A DNA stretch of 64,000 nucleotides from Mangifera indica (GCF_011075055.1 NC_058140.1:17981945-18045944); one strand, 5' to 3'; positions 39,218 through 52,710 are shown, numbered from the stretch's first letter. The notes: generated from the sequence alone by a model not told the origin. Numbers and translations: made by a program.

Positions 39218-41565
39218 CTCAACGCTCACTTAACTTGCCATTAATATTTCACAACTCTTTCATTTTTATTTTTCTGGTTCAACCTAAACCAACCCTGCCG
39301 ATCTTCAGGATTTTTGGTACATCCCTCTAGTTTCTCCCCACTTAAAAATTGAATATAATTATAACTACAATCAAAATTCACTCATTTATATTAATTACAT
39401 TAAAAAAAAAACCTTTAATAAAGGAAAAATATGTTTTTACTCCAACATTAAAAACAGGCGATAATATAATTTTTTTTATCGTTAAAATCTTTTAACAATC
39501 ATTTTTTGTTTGTTAAAATTATAAATTTATTTAATTTTAACAAAATTACAAATAATTAATTATTAAAATAGTATTTATATCAATAAAATATTTATTCGCT
39601 TATTATTTTTTTCTCATTAATACTAAATTTTTTTATAATTTTACATGCTATCTTATTCATTTATAATAAGGTTTACTTAATAAAAATTTTTTTAATCGAT
39701 ATTTTTACTTCTATTCATATACTCTTTCAATTATTTATTTATATATATATATTGTTCAAAATAATTATATATTATATTATGAATCTTTTACAAATGCTTA
39801 GATAGTAGTTCAAAACTAATTAAATTATAATATCTTTATATTTTATTTTATTTCTAAAAGTGGTATAATCTTCATTTTAGTATGTTCATACATGCTATCT
39901 CTAGTAAGTGATAACTGCCAGCCATAGGTAAATTTAAGCAAACTGGACAGTACAGCAGTTGGCTGGAGGATAAAAATTTTGAATGAAAATTAAGGATAAC
40001 TAAATTGACCTTGACTTCTACAACAGGAACTCGACAAAATCTGGGATTAAATTAATGTAGCAAAAAGATAAATGGAAAAGTCAAAGTCAAAGTCAAAGTC
40101 AGTAATTGCTTCGGCTGTAGCTGTGTCTGTGGTGTGAAGATAAAAGGAAAAGTCAAAGTCAGTAATTGCTTCAGTAAAAAATATACAAATTTAGCATCAT
40201 TCTTAAGCTAAAAAGATTCTTCAATTTGAAAGACGAAGGTCGAAGGTGGCCCAAAAATGTTGAGAGTGATGCGACGTTAAGTGGAACGAAGTGCAAAAGC
40301 AAATATGCTGAACAAAATGGTGCCAACTAAACTGAACGATAGCTACAGTAATTGTCTCTCAACACTTTGCATTAATGATAATCCATTGTATTCATAATCA
40401 CTTGTGATATCAACTGCACCGGCTTTCATTAATCTTGTGGTTAGTTGGAGGTATATGCCGGTTTATATTTCATCAATGACCTAATGCTTGGACATAGAAA
40501 TATAGATTGTCCATGTCAAGAGAATATTGATAACTTACGTTACCTAAACAAGTGTATTTGCTTAACGTGGACATAGATTATTTAAGCAAGAAGACATTCA
40601 GTTAATTAAGTATAATCGTGTATTCACTCACAAGATATTCAAATCATCAGATTAAGCAATTCGGTATGATCATTATATTGTTGATCAATTATTTTTGTCA
40701 TATTTAATAAATAGAAAAAAGATATTGTTTCTATAATACATTAAATATAAAGTGATTAAACCGATCAAATAACATGTTTTACATTTAATCAAAATTGGAG
40801 ACGTTGTATTCAACAACCTCTAATGTGTAACGATCTTAACAATATATATACTCTTTCAATCAAATGAACATACAAGTTTAATGAAATATCTGAACACCAC
40901 ATCTTCGATGGTTAAAAAAATATCCTTTTGCTCTGTGTATATTAATTTAAGTGGACAACAAATTTTCAATAATTTTGCAATTAGAAACTATATATATAGC
41001 AATGGCCAATCCTAAGCCACATGTTGAGTAGATACCATACAATAATTCAAGATTTTTTACGTTAAAATTTAATTAATGTCTCCATTATTAACCCACAAAA
41101 ACTATTAAATCAAGAGAGGCTTTGCCGTACCCAACAACTACACCAAATTAACTCTGCAATTACTGCTAAAAAGATATTAGATGGAATAGCTCAGATGAGT
41201 TAACTCATCAATTATTTAGTGGCCTGGTCACGATTCCATATCCCATCGTAAGGTTGCTTATTCTAATGTGACTTTTTCCAATATTCATTGATACAAGTTC
41301 TACTTTACACATATATTTGCTGGTAAATATTTATTTTGATTTGAGTGATAGTTTTAAATCTAATCAATCATAAATGCGCGTAACATATAGAATACTAAAT
41401 TATAGATTTAATGTAAATACATAATTAAAATTAAGATTATAGAAAAACTTTTATAAACCATAACTCTAAATCTATAAAATTTTTAAGAATCACCTTAAAA
41501 TTATTTATATATCATGGTTAATCTTTTACTCTTGAAACCTCACCGACAATAACATTTAACTAAAA
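39218..41565. other. KCS6 upstream spacer
   Basis: AT-rich from 39380 to 39900. Holds the W-box cluster listed separately. No gene recognised. Confidence 0.4.
40077..40161. promoter_or_regulatory. W-box cluster (four TTGACT sites) about 1 kb upstream of KCS6
   Basis: AGTCAA (TTGACT on the other strand) occurs three times at 6-bp spacing from 40079 and once more at 40151, within a locally duplicated unit that also repeats GTCAGTAATTGCTTC. WRKY factors bind TTGAC(C/T). Function is inferred from motif density only; a simple repeat is the alternative. Confidence 0.35.
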
Positions 41566-42047
41566 GGATGCGTTTGGTTTGGATAATATTTTATTACTAA
41601 AATATAAAGATTACCTTAAAAATAAATTATTTAGAAGATTACTGGGTATAAATGATTACTATATTTAATAAAATTTAGTAAGTATAAATAATTATTGTGT
41701 TTGGTTAAAGGTAATAAAATATTACTAATAAATTATTTTACTTAAATGCCTTTGAATATAATTATTTTTAAATATTTTTTATATTATTTATCATATTAAT
41801 TAAAAATAAATTTATTTTTATTTCAAAAAATTAATAAATAATAATATAATTATAATAAAATCAAGATTACCTTGGTAATATTTAAATACCTAAAGTGAAG
41901 GTGGTAATCAGATTACCACCTATATTATCTGTCACGTCAGCATTGATAATAGAAGATTACTGTAATCTTTTATTACTGACAAACCAAACAAAGGAATAAA
42001 AGATAGATTATCAAGGTAATCTTAAAAACCAGGAACCAAACGCCCCC
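41566..42047. mobile_element. MITE with GCGTTTGGTT ends, superfamily uncertain
   Basis: Left end GGATGCGTTTGGTT; the right end read inversely is GGGGGCGTTTGGTT. The interior is full of GGTAATCT/AGATTACC in both orientations, so the 482-bp element can fold extensively. No clear target duplication (flanks are A runs), which leaves PIF/Harbinger and hAT both open. A strongly AT-decayed relative lies at 62663-62990. Confidence 0.6.
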
Positions 42048-42662
42048 AAAAAGTTATAGTATTAGAGTTTCAAAGATGAGACATGATTAATTTATAAAAG
42101 TTTATAAGTTTAATAACTCAAAAGTTTATACTAAACCATCCGCTCAAATCATAACATAAAAAATATATTAAATTTATTTTTATTGATTATTTTTAAATTT
42201 TAAGTCTATTTATAATATGCTATTGAACTATTTAGTTATCTAATTTTATTATCCAAAATTTAAGTTAACGTTAACCAAGATAAGAAAATTTCCAAGCGCA
42301 CTTTTTCTATTAATATGGTATGGTTTCAACCAACCAGCCTATTTTGTAGTTGGTGCTAGTATAAAAGTATGCATTACATTTTGCAACTAAAGTTACACGA
42401 AATTTAACATTAAAACGCAACCTCTATCTACCTCTACATAATTACACTACATATGAATATTAGTGTCCTTAATTATGAGTTATATTATTGTATGAAAAAA
42501 TTAAACAGAAAACTTGCATAATAATTTGCAATTTCTTTGCATGGTCCCCCTGCCACCTAAATCTACTCATTAGGGTTAGGAGTTGAAGTGCATAGCTTGA
42601 TTTGTCTTGTTTCCTCCAAGATGTTAATATTCCAATGAAGTTGGATTTGACAGTTTTGCAAA

Positions 42663-43512
42663 GGCCAAAGGGGCTTGTTCTCACTCAAGGTTAGATATAA
42701 TTCTAAATTTATGTTCGCAATTTTTCAAAAGCTTAAAATCTCATTTATGAATATTTTTTTTTTAAAACTTTTAATTAAATATAAAGATAAAATTATAATT
42801 TTAATAATAATATTAAAAAATATATAATTTATCATCTTTCTCTCTCAAATTCTAAAAAGTCATAATTCACTTTTATTAAAATATTTTTAGTTTTAAAAAA
42901 TCACTATTTTCTCGTAAACCTAAGTTTTTTTTCTCCCTTCTCTAACCATCATTCCTCTAGTGATATCCTTTTACCTCTGTTTAGTCGACCGACCCTCTCT
43001 CACCATCAAAATTGCATGAAGAGACAATGTTTATTCATTGAGAAGGAAGAAGAGACCATCTCTTCCTCTTTGAATAAAGAGACAACATCTCTTTATCAAA
43101 CGAAGAGATATCGTCTCTTCATTGTGGGAAGAGATATTGTCTCTTTGTGTAATTTCGATAGTGAACTGGCCGATCGAACAATTTTAATAGTGAGAAACGG
43201 TCAGCCAATTGAACAGAGATATAATGGTGAGAAGAGGATGTCGTTGGAGGACTGATGGCTAAAGAGTAGGAAAAAAAACCTAGGTTTGGAGGGAAATAAA
43301 CACTTTTTAAAATTAAAAATATTTTAGCAGAGATAAATTTATGACCATTCAATATTTTTTTAATATTATTAGTGAAATAATAATTTTACTCTTATATTTA
43401 ATTAAGAGTTTTAACAAAAAAATCTTATTTAAGAGATTTTAAATTTTTAAAAGTTGACAGATATCAATTCATAATTACATCAAACCTCGGATGGGACAAG
43501 TCTTTTTTTGCC
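42663..43512. mobile_element. Mutator-like MITE (family member M4) with perfect 9-bp duplication
   Basis: 850 bp flanked by TTTTGCAAA (42654-42662 and 43513-43521). Left end GGCCAAAGGGGCTTGTTCTC; right end read inversely GGCAAAAAAAGACTTGTCCC, then both reach an AGGTT motif. The core (43010-43250) consists of GAAGAGA/TCTCTTC modules in both orientations. Apparent frames at 43016-43255 and the opposite strand are by-products of these modules. Confidence 0.85.
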
Positions 43513-43521
43513 TTTTGCAAA

Positions 43522-44289
43522 TTGTTTGGACGCACAACTACCTTTGTATTAAATTTTGATTTTAATTTTTGAGGGCTCAACCGATTATCCTCCAACCAAC
43601 CACTAGTGTAGTTGTAGATATATGTGTCCCCACCCTTCGTATCATCAACTTCAAAGTAATAAAATTTGGTTTAGCCAGAAAAAGAAAGAAAGCTATGTCT
43701 CTTCTACTCTTTCAAATTTATCTTATCACCAATTAAGAGCAGGCCCATTCAATTTTTTGCTCAAATTAATCACTTGTATAAAGTTTATTGCCTTATTTAT
43801 TATTAAAGGAATGTTTATGTGGTCTCTTATTCAGTAAAGCTTTCATAAACCATTACATTGATTATTTATGAATAGCATCTTAGAATGGCTAAAATACCAT
43901 GCACCTTTGATTACTTCAAAATCACATCAAAACTGTACCAAATTCTTGGATAAACCAAAGGGATTGACAATGGACTTCAATAAAAAAAAATGAAGATCTT
44001 AAAATGAAATAGATTAAATCTCTGTTTCTTCACTTTAAGGGGAAATTTTATAAACTTATATCTTGGGTATTTTGTGAGAAGTTAGCCTTTTCTTTATTCT
44101 GTCGATTTGAATTAATTATACTAAATAGATAAAAACCCTAGATTCAGTGATTTCTAATAAATTTCAAACTCATTCGTGCCTACTCTTCATTTCATACCAC
44201 ACTAACATGTTGTACTAGACCAATTCTCAAATTTGTCATATATTTTCCCTCAATTCAATGACATTTAACATGGAAACAAAAAGTATCGG
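43522..44289. other. Spacer before the left duplicated segment
   Basis: No gene recognised. Confidence 0.4.
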
Positions 44290-47200
44290 ATGAAAAACTT
44301 TGGGGCGTAACAGGTGAAAAACCACACACAATATATGAACAATCGAACATGGGTTTGACCCACATTCCTTAGACTTAGGCAAGCTAGGCCCAAACTTAAC
44401 GCATTAGTTTGGGCTGCTGAAAAACGAATGATTTACAGCAAAACTTCCTTTCAAGAAGATGATTTTGGCAAATTTTAAAAGCATCTAAATCTGTGTCGGT
44501 GATAGAAAAGACATTGGCTGACCTCTTAATAAAATGTTGAAATTTGTATTAACATGTAAGCATATGACAAACTCACCAATAAACTCTCCTATTTAATCCA
44601 TCTTATTATGGCGTTTCACTTTTTAGCTTAGCCATTCTTGCATGGCATGTTAACTGTTAAGCCCAGGAGCTGTGATTTGGAGATGTTAAAAGTGGCAAAA
44701 TTACTTATAAGACCCTTTTTTAAGATTCAAATTGCTCTCTTGTCATATGTCTTAGTTACCAAACCACATATAAATAAATTACTTTTTAATTTGAGTCCTA
44801 AAAGAACATTTTTAGTAATCTATTCCAGCATAATTTTATAGGGTTTCTTTCTAAAATTTACAACTCCATTTAGTAGCACTATTATTTACCATTCTTGCTA
44901 GAAATATATGGTCATAATAGAATAACTATTTAACCCAATGGGTTTACTCTAAATCAAAAATTGACACCCCATTTACTCGATAGTAATAATATATCAAGCA
45001 TCAATTAAAATTCATGTCAAACAGAAATTTCTGAATTATAATTTACCTTTGAGTAATTCTATGTATACTTATAATGAGTTTAAATTTGGGTATTAATAAT
45101 AATATATTACCATATGATTAAGAGTTATTTATCTTTAATTCAAAATTAATTAATAATATAATGACATATTATTATTATATCTCAAATTAGTAGCTGTTAC
45201 AAGTACGTAATTGCATCCGTTATGCAAAAAAAAAAAAAGTTTTATCATGGCAAACAACTCCATCAATGGGTTTCTCCTAGCAGTAGCCAGTGGGTTTAAA
45301 TTTAATTAATTATGTGTTGGAAGTCAGTTTTTATGGGATAATTTATCAATTTTCAAAGGCCACGGACCCAGGAATGGACTTTTAGCAGAACATACGGGCC
45401 GAATGGGTCGTCTACCATTTAAAAAACAGAACGAAGAAAATAAGGTAGAATCTGCAATTCATGATATATAATCTAATTATTCAAGCCACCATATCTAAGT
45501 AAGTGCACAAACTGTGTAACTCTGGGAACTGGCTTCATAGCAACCTACTCATTAACTTTCACACTCTCTTATTTGCCAACTCAAAATTCACTTTCTTTTA
45601 TGTTGAATTGATAATGAAATCAAGTATGGTAATTTTACTACAAAACTACTGTTAATTTCACCTTCTGCTTCTTTGTTTCATTAATTTTGGACAGAAAATT
45701 TGGATAAGGTTAGTTACCTCTAGGATTTTAATGAAGCCAAAAAGGAGAGACTAAAGATTCTGAAAGCTGACTTGTTGCTCAAAGGAAGCTTAATGTGATG
45801 AGGCCATCAAGATGTTGAAACATTCATGCATGTTTTTTGTCTAACAATTATCTGTGAAAGTGGATCCTGTTGTTTGATTTAACAACAATGATTTCTGCAC
45901 AAATTTAAACATGGTATAGGGTAATTCAAAAACCCAAATGTGAAAACATTGCAGGCGACATTTATTGATATATCCATGCAAAAAGCTGGGAACCATGAAT
46001 GTAAAAAGCTCCTGCAAGGAAGCAAAAAGTGTGAAAAGAGTTGTTAATTCTCACCTCTTCATGCTGCTCTTCAATAAGTTATGATGTTCAACAAGTTTCT
46101 CCTTTCAATATTGCAAACGCTATGTCATTTTCTGGATCATATACCAGGAAAAAAATGCTGTTTCATTTGCATAAAAAATAAGGGAAAAAGATTGAGAAAA
46201 CATTTAAGACTAAGATGCCATATTCAATGACTTCTTTACAAGGTTTGCGAGGTGAATATCCAAACCTTACAGTGGGGTTCTTTTTACATAGATGATGTAA
46301 TTGCTGCTCATGTTTTCTCCATGGAGAAAAAAAGCAAAAAGCATCAGGTAGGTTTTTTTGCTCAAGCTCAGCAGCTCATTGATTGCAAATCATTGAGCTG
46401 GACAGAGCCAAGTATCCAAATTACCCTTATGAAAGCAAATGCGTGCTACTATTGATGTCATTAGACATTAATTACTTAATTTATGTCTTGATCGGTTCAA
46501 TTATCATTGAACTTAATGATGATGTTGCTTGGCCTAATGTGATTCTTTATGGCATCGCAGACGCAGCATAGCATGGACACCAGTAAGATAATTGGGTTGG
46601 GTTTTTCCAGGAGAAGTGATCCACGATCTCTCCTGAAAACTTCATATTCAGTATTACCTTAAGATAATTAGAATAATAATGTGCTTTTATTAGGTTTTCA
46701 TAGTTGAATTTTAACTTTATTTTCTGAAGGGAACGATTATTAGTTATTCTGCTAGAGCAATGTTTATTAAAACATTAAAATTCTTAAGGAGTGGTTCCAT
46801 AGGCTCCAGCCTTGGTGACAAGTTAAAAAAAAAAAACATTAAAATTTTTAAAATTCTTAATTTTATTATAATTTATTAAATTTATTAAAAAAATTATTAA
46901 TCTTATAGTGTAGATAATTAAAATCCACACTTCTTAAACAAGTTACAAATAAATTAAGGGAGAATTATTATTTCCCATCCAAAATATATTAAAACGATAA
47001 ATTCACATCCTTAAAGATGAAAAAGAACAAACTCCCACATTCTATTAAATTTTGTTAGTAAAATTTGTTATATTTTAGGTTAGAAATAAATAAAAGATGA
47101 AAATATCCTTTTAATAATAATATTAAAATGAAAAAACTATTTGTTTACAATATATTTCAAAAAACCATCATAACACCACCATGGACCACCACTGCCATCC

Positions 47201-47400
47201 GCACCCATTGTCGAATTGACAATACCACCAACCACCCCCCAAAACCTTCAAATGTAGACTCAACTTCTTGGATGCCATTACAATTTATTGCTAGGGTTTC
47301 TGAATTTTTTTGCAAAGCCTCATACTTTTTGCTCACTAACAGATGTTGACTCAGTAGGTTATCACTGACCACTCATTGGAGCCTATCTCAGCCTCCAACT
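44290..47400. repeat. Segmental duplication, left copy
   Basis: Aligns by eye in the same order and orientation with 57340-60905, from a shared ACTTTGGG/CACACA block, through AGAAAAGACATTG...CTGACCTCTTAATAAA and the TKPR2-like exons, to GACCACTC(A)CTGGAGCCTATCTCA. This copy has an extra stretch of about 640 bp at roughly 44595-45235, ending in an A run, that the right copy lacks. It lacks the two MITEs present in the right copy. Confidence 0.85.
45500..46640 (+). pseudogene. TKPR2-like reductase pseudogene, left copy
   Basis: Relic of a short-chain (cinnamoyl-CoA reductase-like) NADPH reductase; intact TKPR2 reduces tetraketide pyrones for sporopollenin in the tapetum. Recognisable pieces in order: GTGFIATY of the Rossmann start (45526-45550, rest of exon 1 and its donor deleted); KVSYL-stop-DFNEAKKERLKILKADLL (45700-45790), where a TAG interrupts the frame, followed by a second break; VQQVSP (46085-46105); GEYPNLTVGFFYIDDVIAAHVFSME (46249-46325); a frameshift, then QIIELDRAKYPNYPYESKC (46384-46442); and HSMDTSKIIGLGF (46567-46605). 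NADPH-binding and catalytic YxxxK parts are missing, so it cannot encode an enzyme. Short open frames here, such as 46252-46455, are exon remnants. Confidence 0.82.
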
Positions 47401-50400
47401 GAACTTCCAAAATTTAAGTTTACCAATACCGCACTCTAAAATGAAATGCAACCTTGATGGCTACGAATCAGAACTCACACTCATTTACAGGCAATTCACT
47501 TCGGCTCTAAATCTCTTCTAGCAACAAGTAACTCTCAACTTCGGTTCAATTAATGATATTGATAGTGATCCTACCATAACAAAAGATATTGGTGACCACA
47601 ATATGCTCTTAGTGCACATTATGCTCCTTTATTATAAGTAACTCGTTGGTGTTCATGGTCCAACTACACACTCACTTTCTTTACTTATATTCTAGGATCG
47701 ACATACAATTTATACTTTTAGTGGGCAACCTTAATGGATTATAGTCAATTAAATCAAACATATTAAAGGAACATGGCTTTGTATATAATTCTAAATTTAT
47801 TGAATAATAACAATATTCTTCAAGAGGTTGAACTTTAATAAGTTTAGTTTAGTTTAGTGTATTTAAAATAGTTCGCAACAACATTATGGTTTAATTGCAC
47901 ATTCTACTATTATTGCGGTTAAAATTATATCATAATAGTGTGTATTTAATTGAATGAACATTAAATGATAGAGATTCAATTATCAAATTTAGATGGAAAC
48001 TTTGAGATGAAGAATAATAGAGGATTACGGAGTGTTGAAAGTTGTGGCAAGATGAATTTGAAGAAGACTTTATAGATAAAAAGAAATTGAGATAGCTCTT
48101 ACAAAAAACAAAAAAAAAAGTGTTCAAATGAAAATAAAAGCCCTACTCAAAGGGGTTAAGAGGAGAAGATATTAAATTTTACTATTAACTTATTAACTTC
48201 TTTACCTTTTCATCGTTCAACTTCTTAATCTTCATATTTATTAAATTTCATTCAAAATTTCTATTAACCTTATCCAATAACACCTCACATATTATTAACG
48301 GGTACACATACTGGTATAAATATTGATTTATAATTATATGATTGAGTAATTTTAAATTAAAAATAAATTAATATTTGATTATATAATAATATATAATGAT
48401 TTATACCCTTTTTATATCAATTGATTGTATATACAGGGTTTATTCCATAAGGTTAATTTATTTGAAATTTAATTAAAAACGATTAGGGATGTGGTCAATA
48501 TGGGATGTTCTATTTTGATATGCACTAGGATTAGTCATCGATTATGGCAACTGAAGGACAAAATCGGACGACTCTACAAAATTTTAGCTACTTCATTTGG
48601 AACATTCTTAATTATATATCTTTTATTCCTGCTGTTTGGTTCAACTCTCCATCACTTGCTGTGATTTTTCAAAAGCCAAGAATTGCTTTTAATTATTTTA
48701 ATCAAAACTTTGGACTTGGTGTGCTCATACTACTTTTCTCTCTTTCTAATGAATTTATCGTGCGTCTGTCTTCATAAACTCCCAACAACAGCATCCTGGT
48801 GAGCAGTTTTTCCAAAAGCCAATGAATACATTACCATATTTTCAGAGGCAAGGAAGAACCTTTTCTGCAAAAAACAATAGCTCATAGTGGGGAATGATAA
48901 TGACATAATTTGTACCAAACTTAACTGAGTATGAAAATGGGAAGAATTAATGGTCATCAATCAAACTATAATCTTTCCAATTGTTAATGGAAGTCTTTGC
49001 ACTTATGACCCATTCTAATGGGTTTGAAAATCTATTAATGGACAAGAGAAGTCTTCAAATGACAGTTCAATCAACCCATCAATCAATTCGTCTTAGCAGT
49101 GAAAAATTTTCCTGCAAAATTCAACCACATCCCCCCAACTAAACTTTTTCTGGAATAAATCTTACAATTCTAATCTCTACGCTACCTAACTCACTAATTA
49201 AATAAATAATTTCCGATTGACTACTTCAAAAATATTAAGATAATAAAGGTGTGAGATGCTTTTTTCTTATCATTCAATTACAATGCAGCCCTCCAGCCAT
49301 GGAAGGATAATATTAATATATATAATAGTGGCAGGAGAATAAGATGTGGGAAAGAATGGGTTTGCTTTTGGACTTGAATAATTCAATGAACGAAAAGATT
49401 CCTACCAATTTAATGGTTTAAAATGCCAAAGAATCAAAAGAGTGAGTTTGTTTGTTTGTCAATTTTTTGGCTACTTTTTATCTAATCATATTCCTTCATT
49501 TATTTCACTCACTATCACACATTTAGAAGAGTCTTGATCAAAATAACATTTACAATGTCATTAAATCAAACAAATAAAGAGAAATAGAAATACGAGCAAT
49601 GCATTATTTGATCTTCCTTTTTAAAATGATTATTGGGTTGGTTACAGGTGGTTTTCATTTGAAAAAGGAAAACATGTTGGCAGGATAAGAAGATAACTAT
49701 TGTATGTTCTTCCCCGAAAAAGACAAAATAATAAAGTGATGAGGTGTGATTTCATCATAGTAGGAATTCCGTTTATCTGGTTGAACTAGGAAGTAGGAAG
49801 TGACCAACAAACCTAGGTCACCCCAAGTTTTTGTGTTATTTTGAACCATAAATTACTTACTGCGCATTGGCTAGCCAGGCTTTTGATGCCGAAAAAATAA
49901 CGCCCTGTAAAAATATAACAAAGAATAACTTTTACCAACAAGGGCAATTACATCCAATCCAACCTCTACCCACCTACCCACTCGTCTTTCGAGTAAAGAC
50001 TCGTACCCAGAGGCAAGAGCACTCATTCAAATTTTACAGCCTGCACACTCTCTTTTGTTTGACTAGCGAATAAACCAAGACGTTTAAAATTAAGAAACAC
50101 AAATAGAATTGGTACAAAATTAATAGCATCACCTACCCATGCGGCAACAACCTAAGAAAGAGTTACCATAACCAAAGCACACATTTGATCCCCCATTAAT
50201 TGATGCTAACGAGAATCCTCATATGACGAAAAATATAAGAGTAATGACTTCTCACTTGAGCAGTTGGACTCTTGAATTGTCTATTTCACTCGAGATTCGA
50301 GTTGATATCGCAATTAACAAGCAGTGAGATCCAAAAGTTTAAAAAAGATTAAAAAAAATTAACAATATAGAAGCAATTGCTGGAGCTACCATACAGGGTG

Positions 50401-51074
50401 AAGGATGAAGCTTCGTCCCCAAACACAAGCAAAGCGACAAATTCATAAATTTCTTTAATAGATAAGAGGTGAATTGGAATCCGGCTAGCTTCAAAAGACC
50501 TCTTCTATAAGTCTTTCTCGTTTTCATGACTCAACATTTTCTGCCTAGAGTCTAATACCATATTGCTTAACCTCATGTCAGTCACCCTGTTTCTTTAGTT
50601 AAAACAAAGAGATAGAATAATAAATAAAAGCATTAAAAGTATTAGGTATTTCTAATTATCAGACATGTTTCCAGTACAAGCAATATCAGAATTAAATGCT
50701 TATGTTTTCATTACATAAAAAGCAAATGGAAGAAAGTTGCAATTATAGAAAGTTCATTTCATATAACAGTAACGTAAGACACAAGGAGAAAGAGATGAAG
50801 AAATGAACAAAACTCTCAATGAATTGGAAACAAAATGAGGACCCTCTGGACGGCTCTAACAGCACAAAAAAACCCAGAAGGATCATCAGATCATTTTCCT
50901 CACACATCTCTTTTCTCAACAAAACGAAACAACTTGTAACTCACTCACGCACAAACAAAACAAAACCCATTCTCAAGAACTCATCTTACAGTCCCTTAGA
51001 TATCTTCTTAATAAATTAAGAGAAATAATTATAATAATAGTAGTAATAATAATACTTATTCCTATCTGCAAAAC
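47401..51074. other. Intergenic spacer, no gene recognised
   Basis: 47505-47625 resembles 63380-63500, so similarity to the right side of the window extends beyond the main duplication. A 77-codon frame at 48544-48777 starts with ATG but has no recognisable domain. 50570-51074 includes 3' flank of the CRF gene. Confidence 0.4.
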
Positions 51075-52013
51075 TTAAAGGCAAGCTATATTGAGGGGGA
51101 ATGCTTGCTCCTCTAAGGAAGCAAAGTCCAAATTGCCAAAATCCAACTCGAAATCACAATCAGGAAGCTCGCTAGATTCGTTACCTTCAACCCCATTAAC
51201 ACAAAAATCACCAAATAGCTGCTCAAAATCGTCATTGAAGAAATTGCCCAACTGTTCTTCAAACGGCTGCTCCATTAAACACAAGGGTATTTCAAGGTCT
51301 TCAAAATTGGTATCAAATTCTTCTTTAAATAAATCACCATTGCAATCGGTAGTGAGATTTGAAGCAGAAGTATCCAGGTCAAGAACTGAAGCAGGTGAAT
51401 TATGAAACAAAACACTTTCAAAGTCTTCAGAGGAAACAACATCAGGATTGTTTTCGGTGTGGGAATTAGATGCCACGAGTGAAGATGATGACATGTCACT
51501 TTTAGAGGAGACGTTGCTCTGCTCATTAGCGACGGCCGCAGCAGCTCTAGTTTCGAATTCAATTCTTTTGAGCTCATAAGCTTTGGCTGCTTCCTCTTTA
51601 GTGTTGTAAGTACCCAACCAAATCCGGCCTTTCTTAAATGGGTCCCGAATCTCAGCGGCCCATTTGCCCCACTTTCGTTGTCTAACGCCTTTTGGCTTCT
51701 CCGATGACGAAGACGGTATTGTTGATACGGGCGATTTCCTCTTCTTTGAGGGGTCTTTGACAAAGTTGTTACTGTCAAGAGAACTCTCAGCCTCCGGCGT
51801 GACCAAAGCTGGGCCAAGCGGTATATGAATCTCACGAACGAACCGCTTCCTTTTTTGGACTATGGAGTCATTTCTCTCAGATTCATCTTCGCTTGAAGAT
51901 GAATCGGTAGCGTACGGATCATCACAAATTACACGGACTTTCCTGGTAATTTGAGACTCTCCGCAAAATCTTTTCTTGTTTTGATTAAAATTCTGCTTTC
52001 GAAACTCCGGCAT
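51075..52013 (-). CDS. Cytokinin response factor, AP2/ERF family (ERF118/CRF10-like)
   Basis: Nuclear transcription factor of 312 aa, single coding exon. The ATG at 52013 is the first of the frame. Seen in order: a CRF domain near residues 24-46 ([21 protein letters not shown]), which marks the CRF clade; a basic patch KKRKS at 90-94; an AP2/ERF domain at about 108-155 ([32 protein letters not shown]) with the Ala and Asp typical of ERF DNA contacts; and an acidic, Ser- and Phe-rich C-terminal half ([21 protein letters not shown]) that looks like an activation region. CRFs respond to cytokinin or stress and bind GCC-type boxes; these roles are inferred. The ERF116/118/119 subgroup fits the length and neighbours. 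The leader holds a long upstream ORF, listed separately. Confidence 0.93.
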   Translation of the reverse strand: MPEFRKQNFNQNKKRFCGESQITRKVRVICDDPYATDSSSSEDESERNDSIVQKRKRFVREIHIPLGPALVTPEAESSLDSNNFVKDPSKKRKSPVSTIPSSSSEKPKGVRQRKWGKWAAEIRDPFKKGRIWLGTYNTKEEAAKAYELKRIEFETRAAAAVANEQSNVSSKSDMSSSSLVASNSHTENNPDVVSSEDFESVLFHNSPASVLDLDTSASNLTTDCNGDLFKEEFDTNFEDLEIPLCLMEQPFEEQLGNFFNDDFEQLFGDFCVNGVEGNESSELPDCDFELDFGNLDFASLEEQAFPLNIACL

Positions 52014-52174
52014 CTTTACGAGGAGTAAATAAAGCACACCAAAAACCCCCTCAAAATGCCCAAAAACAAAGAAAAAATAAATAGGGAAAATAACAAAACA
52101 AGATTTCAGTTTATCAGAATTGTATCAAGTGAAATCCCCTCTCAAAAACAAGAAAAGATAGAAGAATCGTTGTT

Positions 52175-52447
52175 TTATGTGAAAATCGTCAAAACACTCC
52201 ACTCCAGAACAAGTCCTGCAAAAACCCACATAAAACCCCATCTCAGATTCAGTAACAGTATAATAGATTTAAGAGAAATTTGTGAAAATGAAAAAGAAAA
52301 CGACCTTCTTGGCATCAAACGCATCGAAACAGATGGGAACACCAGATTCAACCTCTGCCTGAAAGAGCAGAGAAGCATACAACAGAGAGCAACGGCAGCG
52401 GCAATCAACGGAGCCCCAATCAAAGCCAAATCAAACCCAGCCGACAT
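52175..52447 (-). CDS. Upstream ORF in the CRF leader, 90 aa, candidate conserved-peptide uORF
   Basis: ATG at 52447, stop at 52175, 161 nt before the main ATG and in the leader defined by the TATA box at 52711. The peptide has a hydrophobic stretch (residues 5-27, DLALIGAPLIAAAVALCCMLLC) followed by a basic, regular segment FRQRLNLVFPSVSMRLMPRR. From memory, Arabidopsis genes of this subgroup carry conserved-peptide uORFs (CPuORF52/53), so a translational switch is likely. The region just after MRLMPRR is less gene-like, and a good acceptor (TTTTTGCAG) occurs near the end, so the true peptide may be spliced or shorter. The frame also extends upstream from a GTG; the ATG is preferred. Confidence 0.55.
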   Translation of the reverse strand: MSAGFDLALIGAPLIAAAVALCCMLLCSFRQRLNLVFPSVSMRLMPRRSFSFSFSQISLKSIILLLNLRWGFMWVFAGLVLEWSVLTIFT

Positions 52448-52710
52448 AAATCCACTCCACAACTCAACACAAAACCCACAACTCAACACTCTCACTCACA
52501 CAAAACCCACCGCTCCCTTACCCTTGGCTGCTCAATCAAACAACAAAGAGTAAACAATCGATAAGATACTGGCACATACAGATGATAGCAGGCAGGAAAC
52601 AAAGAGGATAAAAAATCTATGGCTATGATTTAATTCTCTCCCCTTCTACAACCTGAAATAAGGGCAGTTAATTGTAACAACGTAAAAGGCAATTTCGCCG
52701 AATGATGCTG

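Noticed and set aside
46252..46455. 67-codon frame with IDDVIAAHVFSMEKK
   Set aside because: Real exon remnant of the TKPR2-like pseudogene, not an independent small gene.
48544..48777. 77-codon ATG frame
   Set aside because: No recognisable domain, no promoter signals, AT-rich-type composition.
51275..51835. 186-codon frame on the minus strand inside the CRF gene
   Set aside because: Alternate frame of the AP2/ERF coding sequence; the main frame has the intact AP2 domain.
52056..52553. 165-codon plus-strand frame over the CRF leader
   Set aside because: Antisense shadow of the leader and uORF; low-complexity Lys/Asn/Thr composition.
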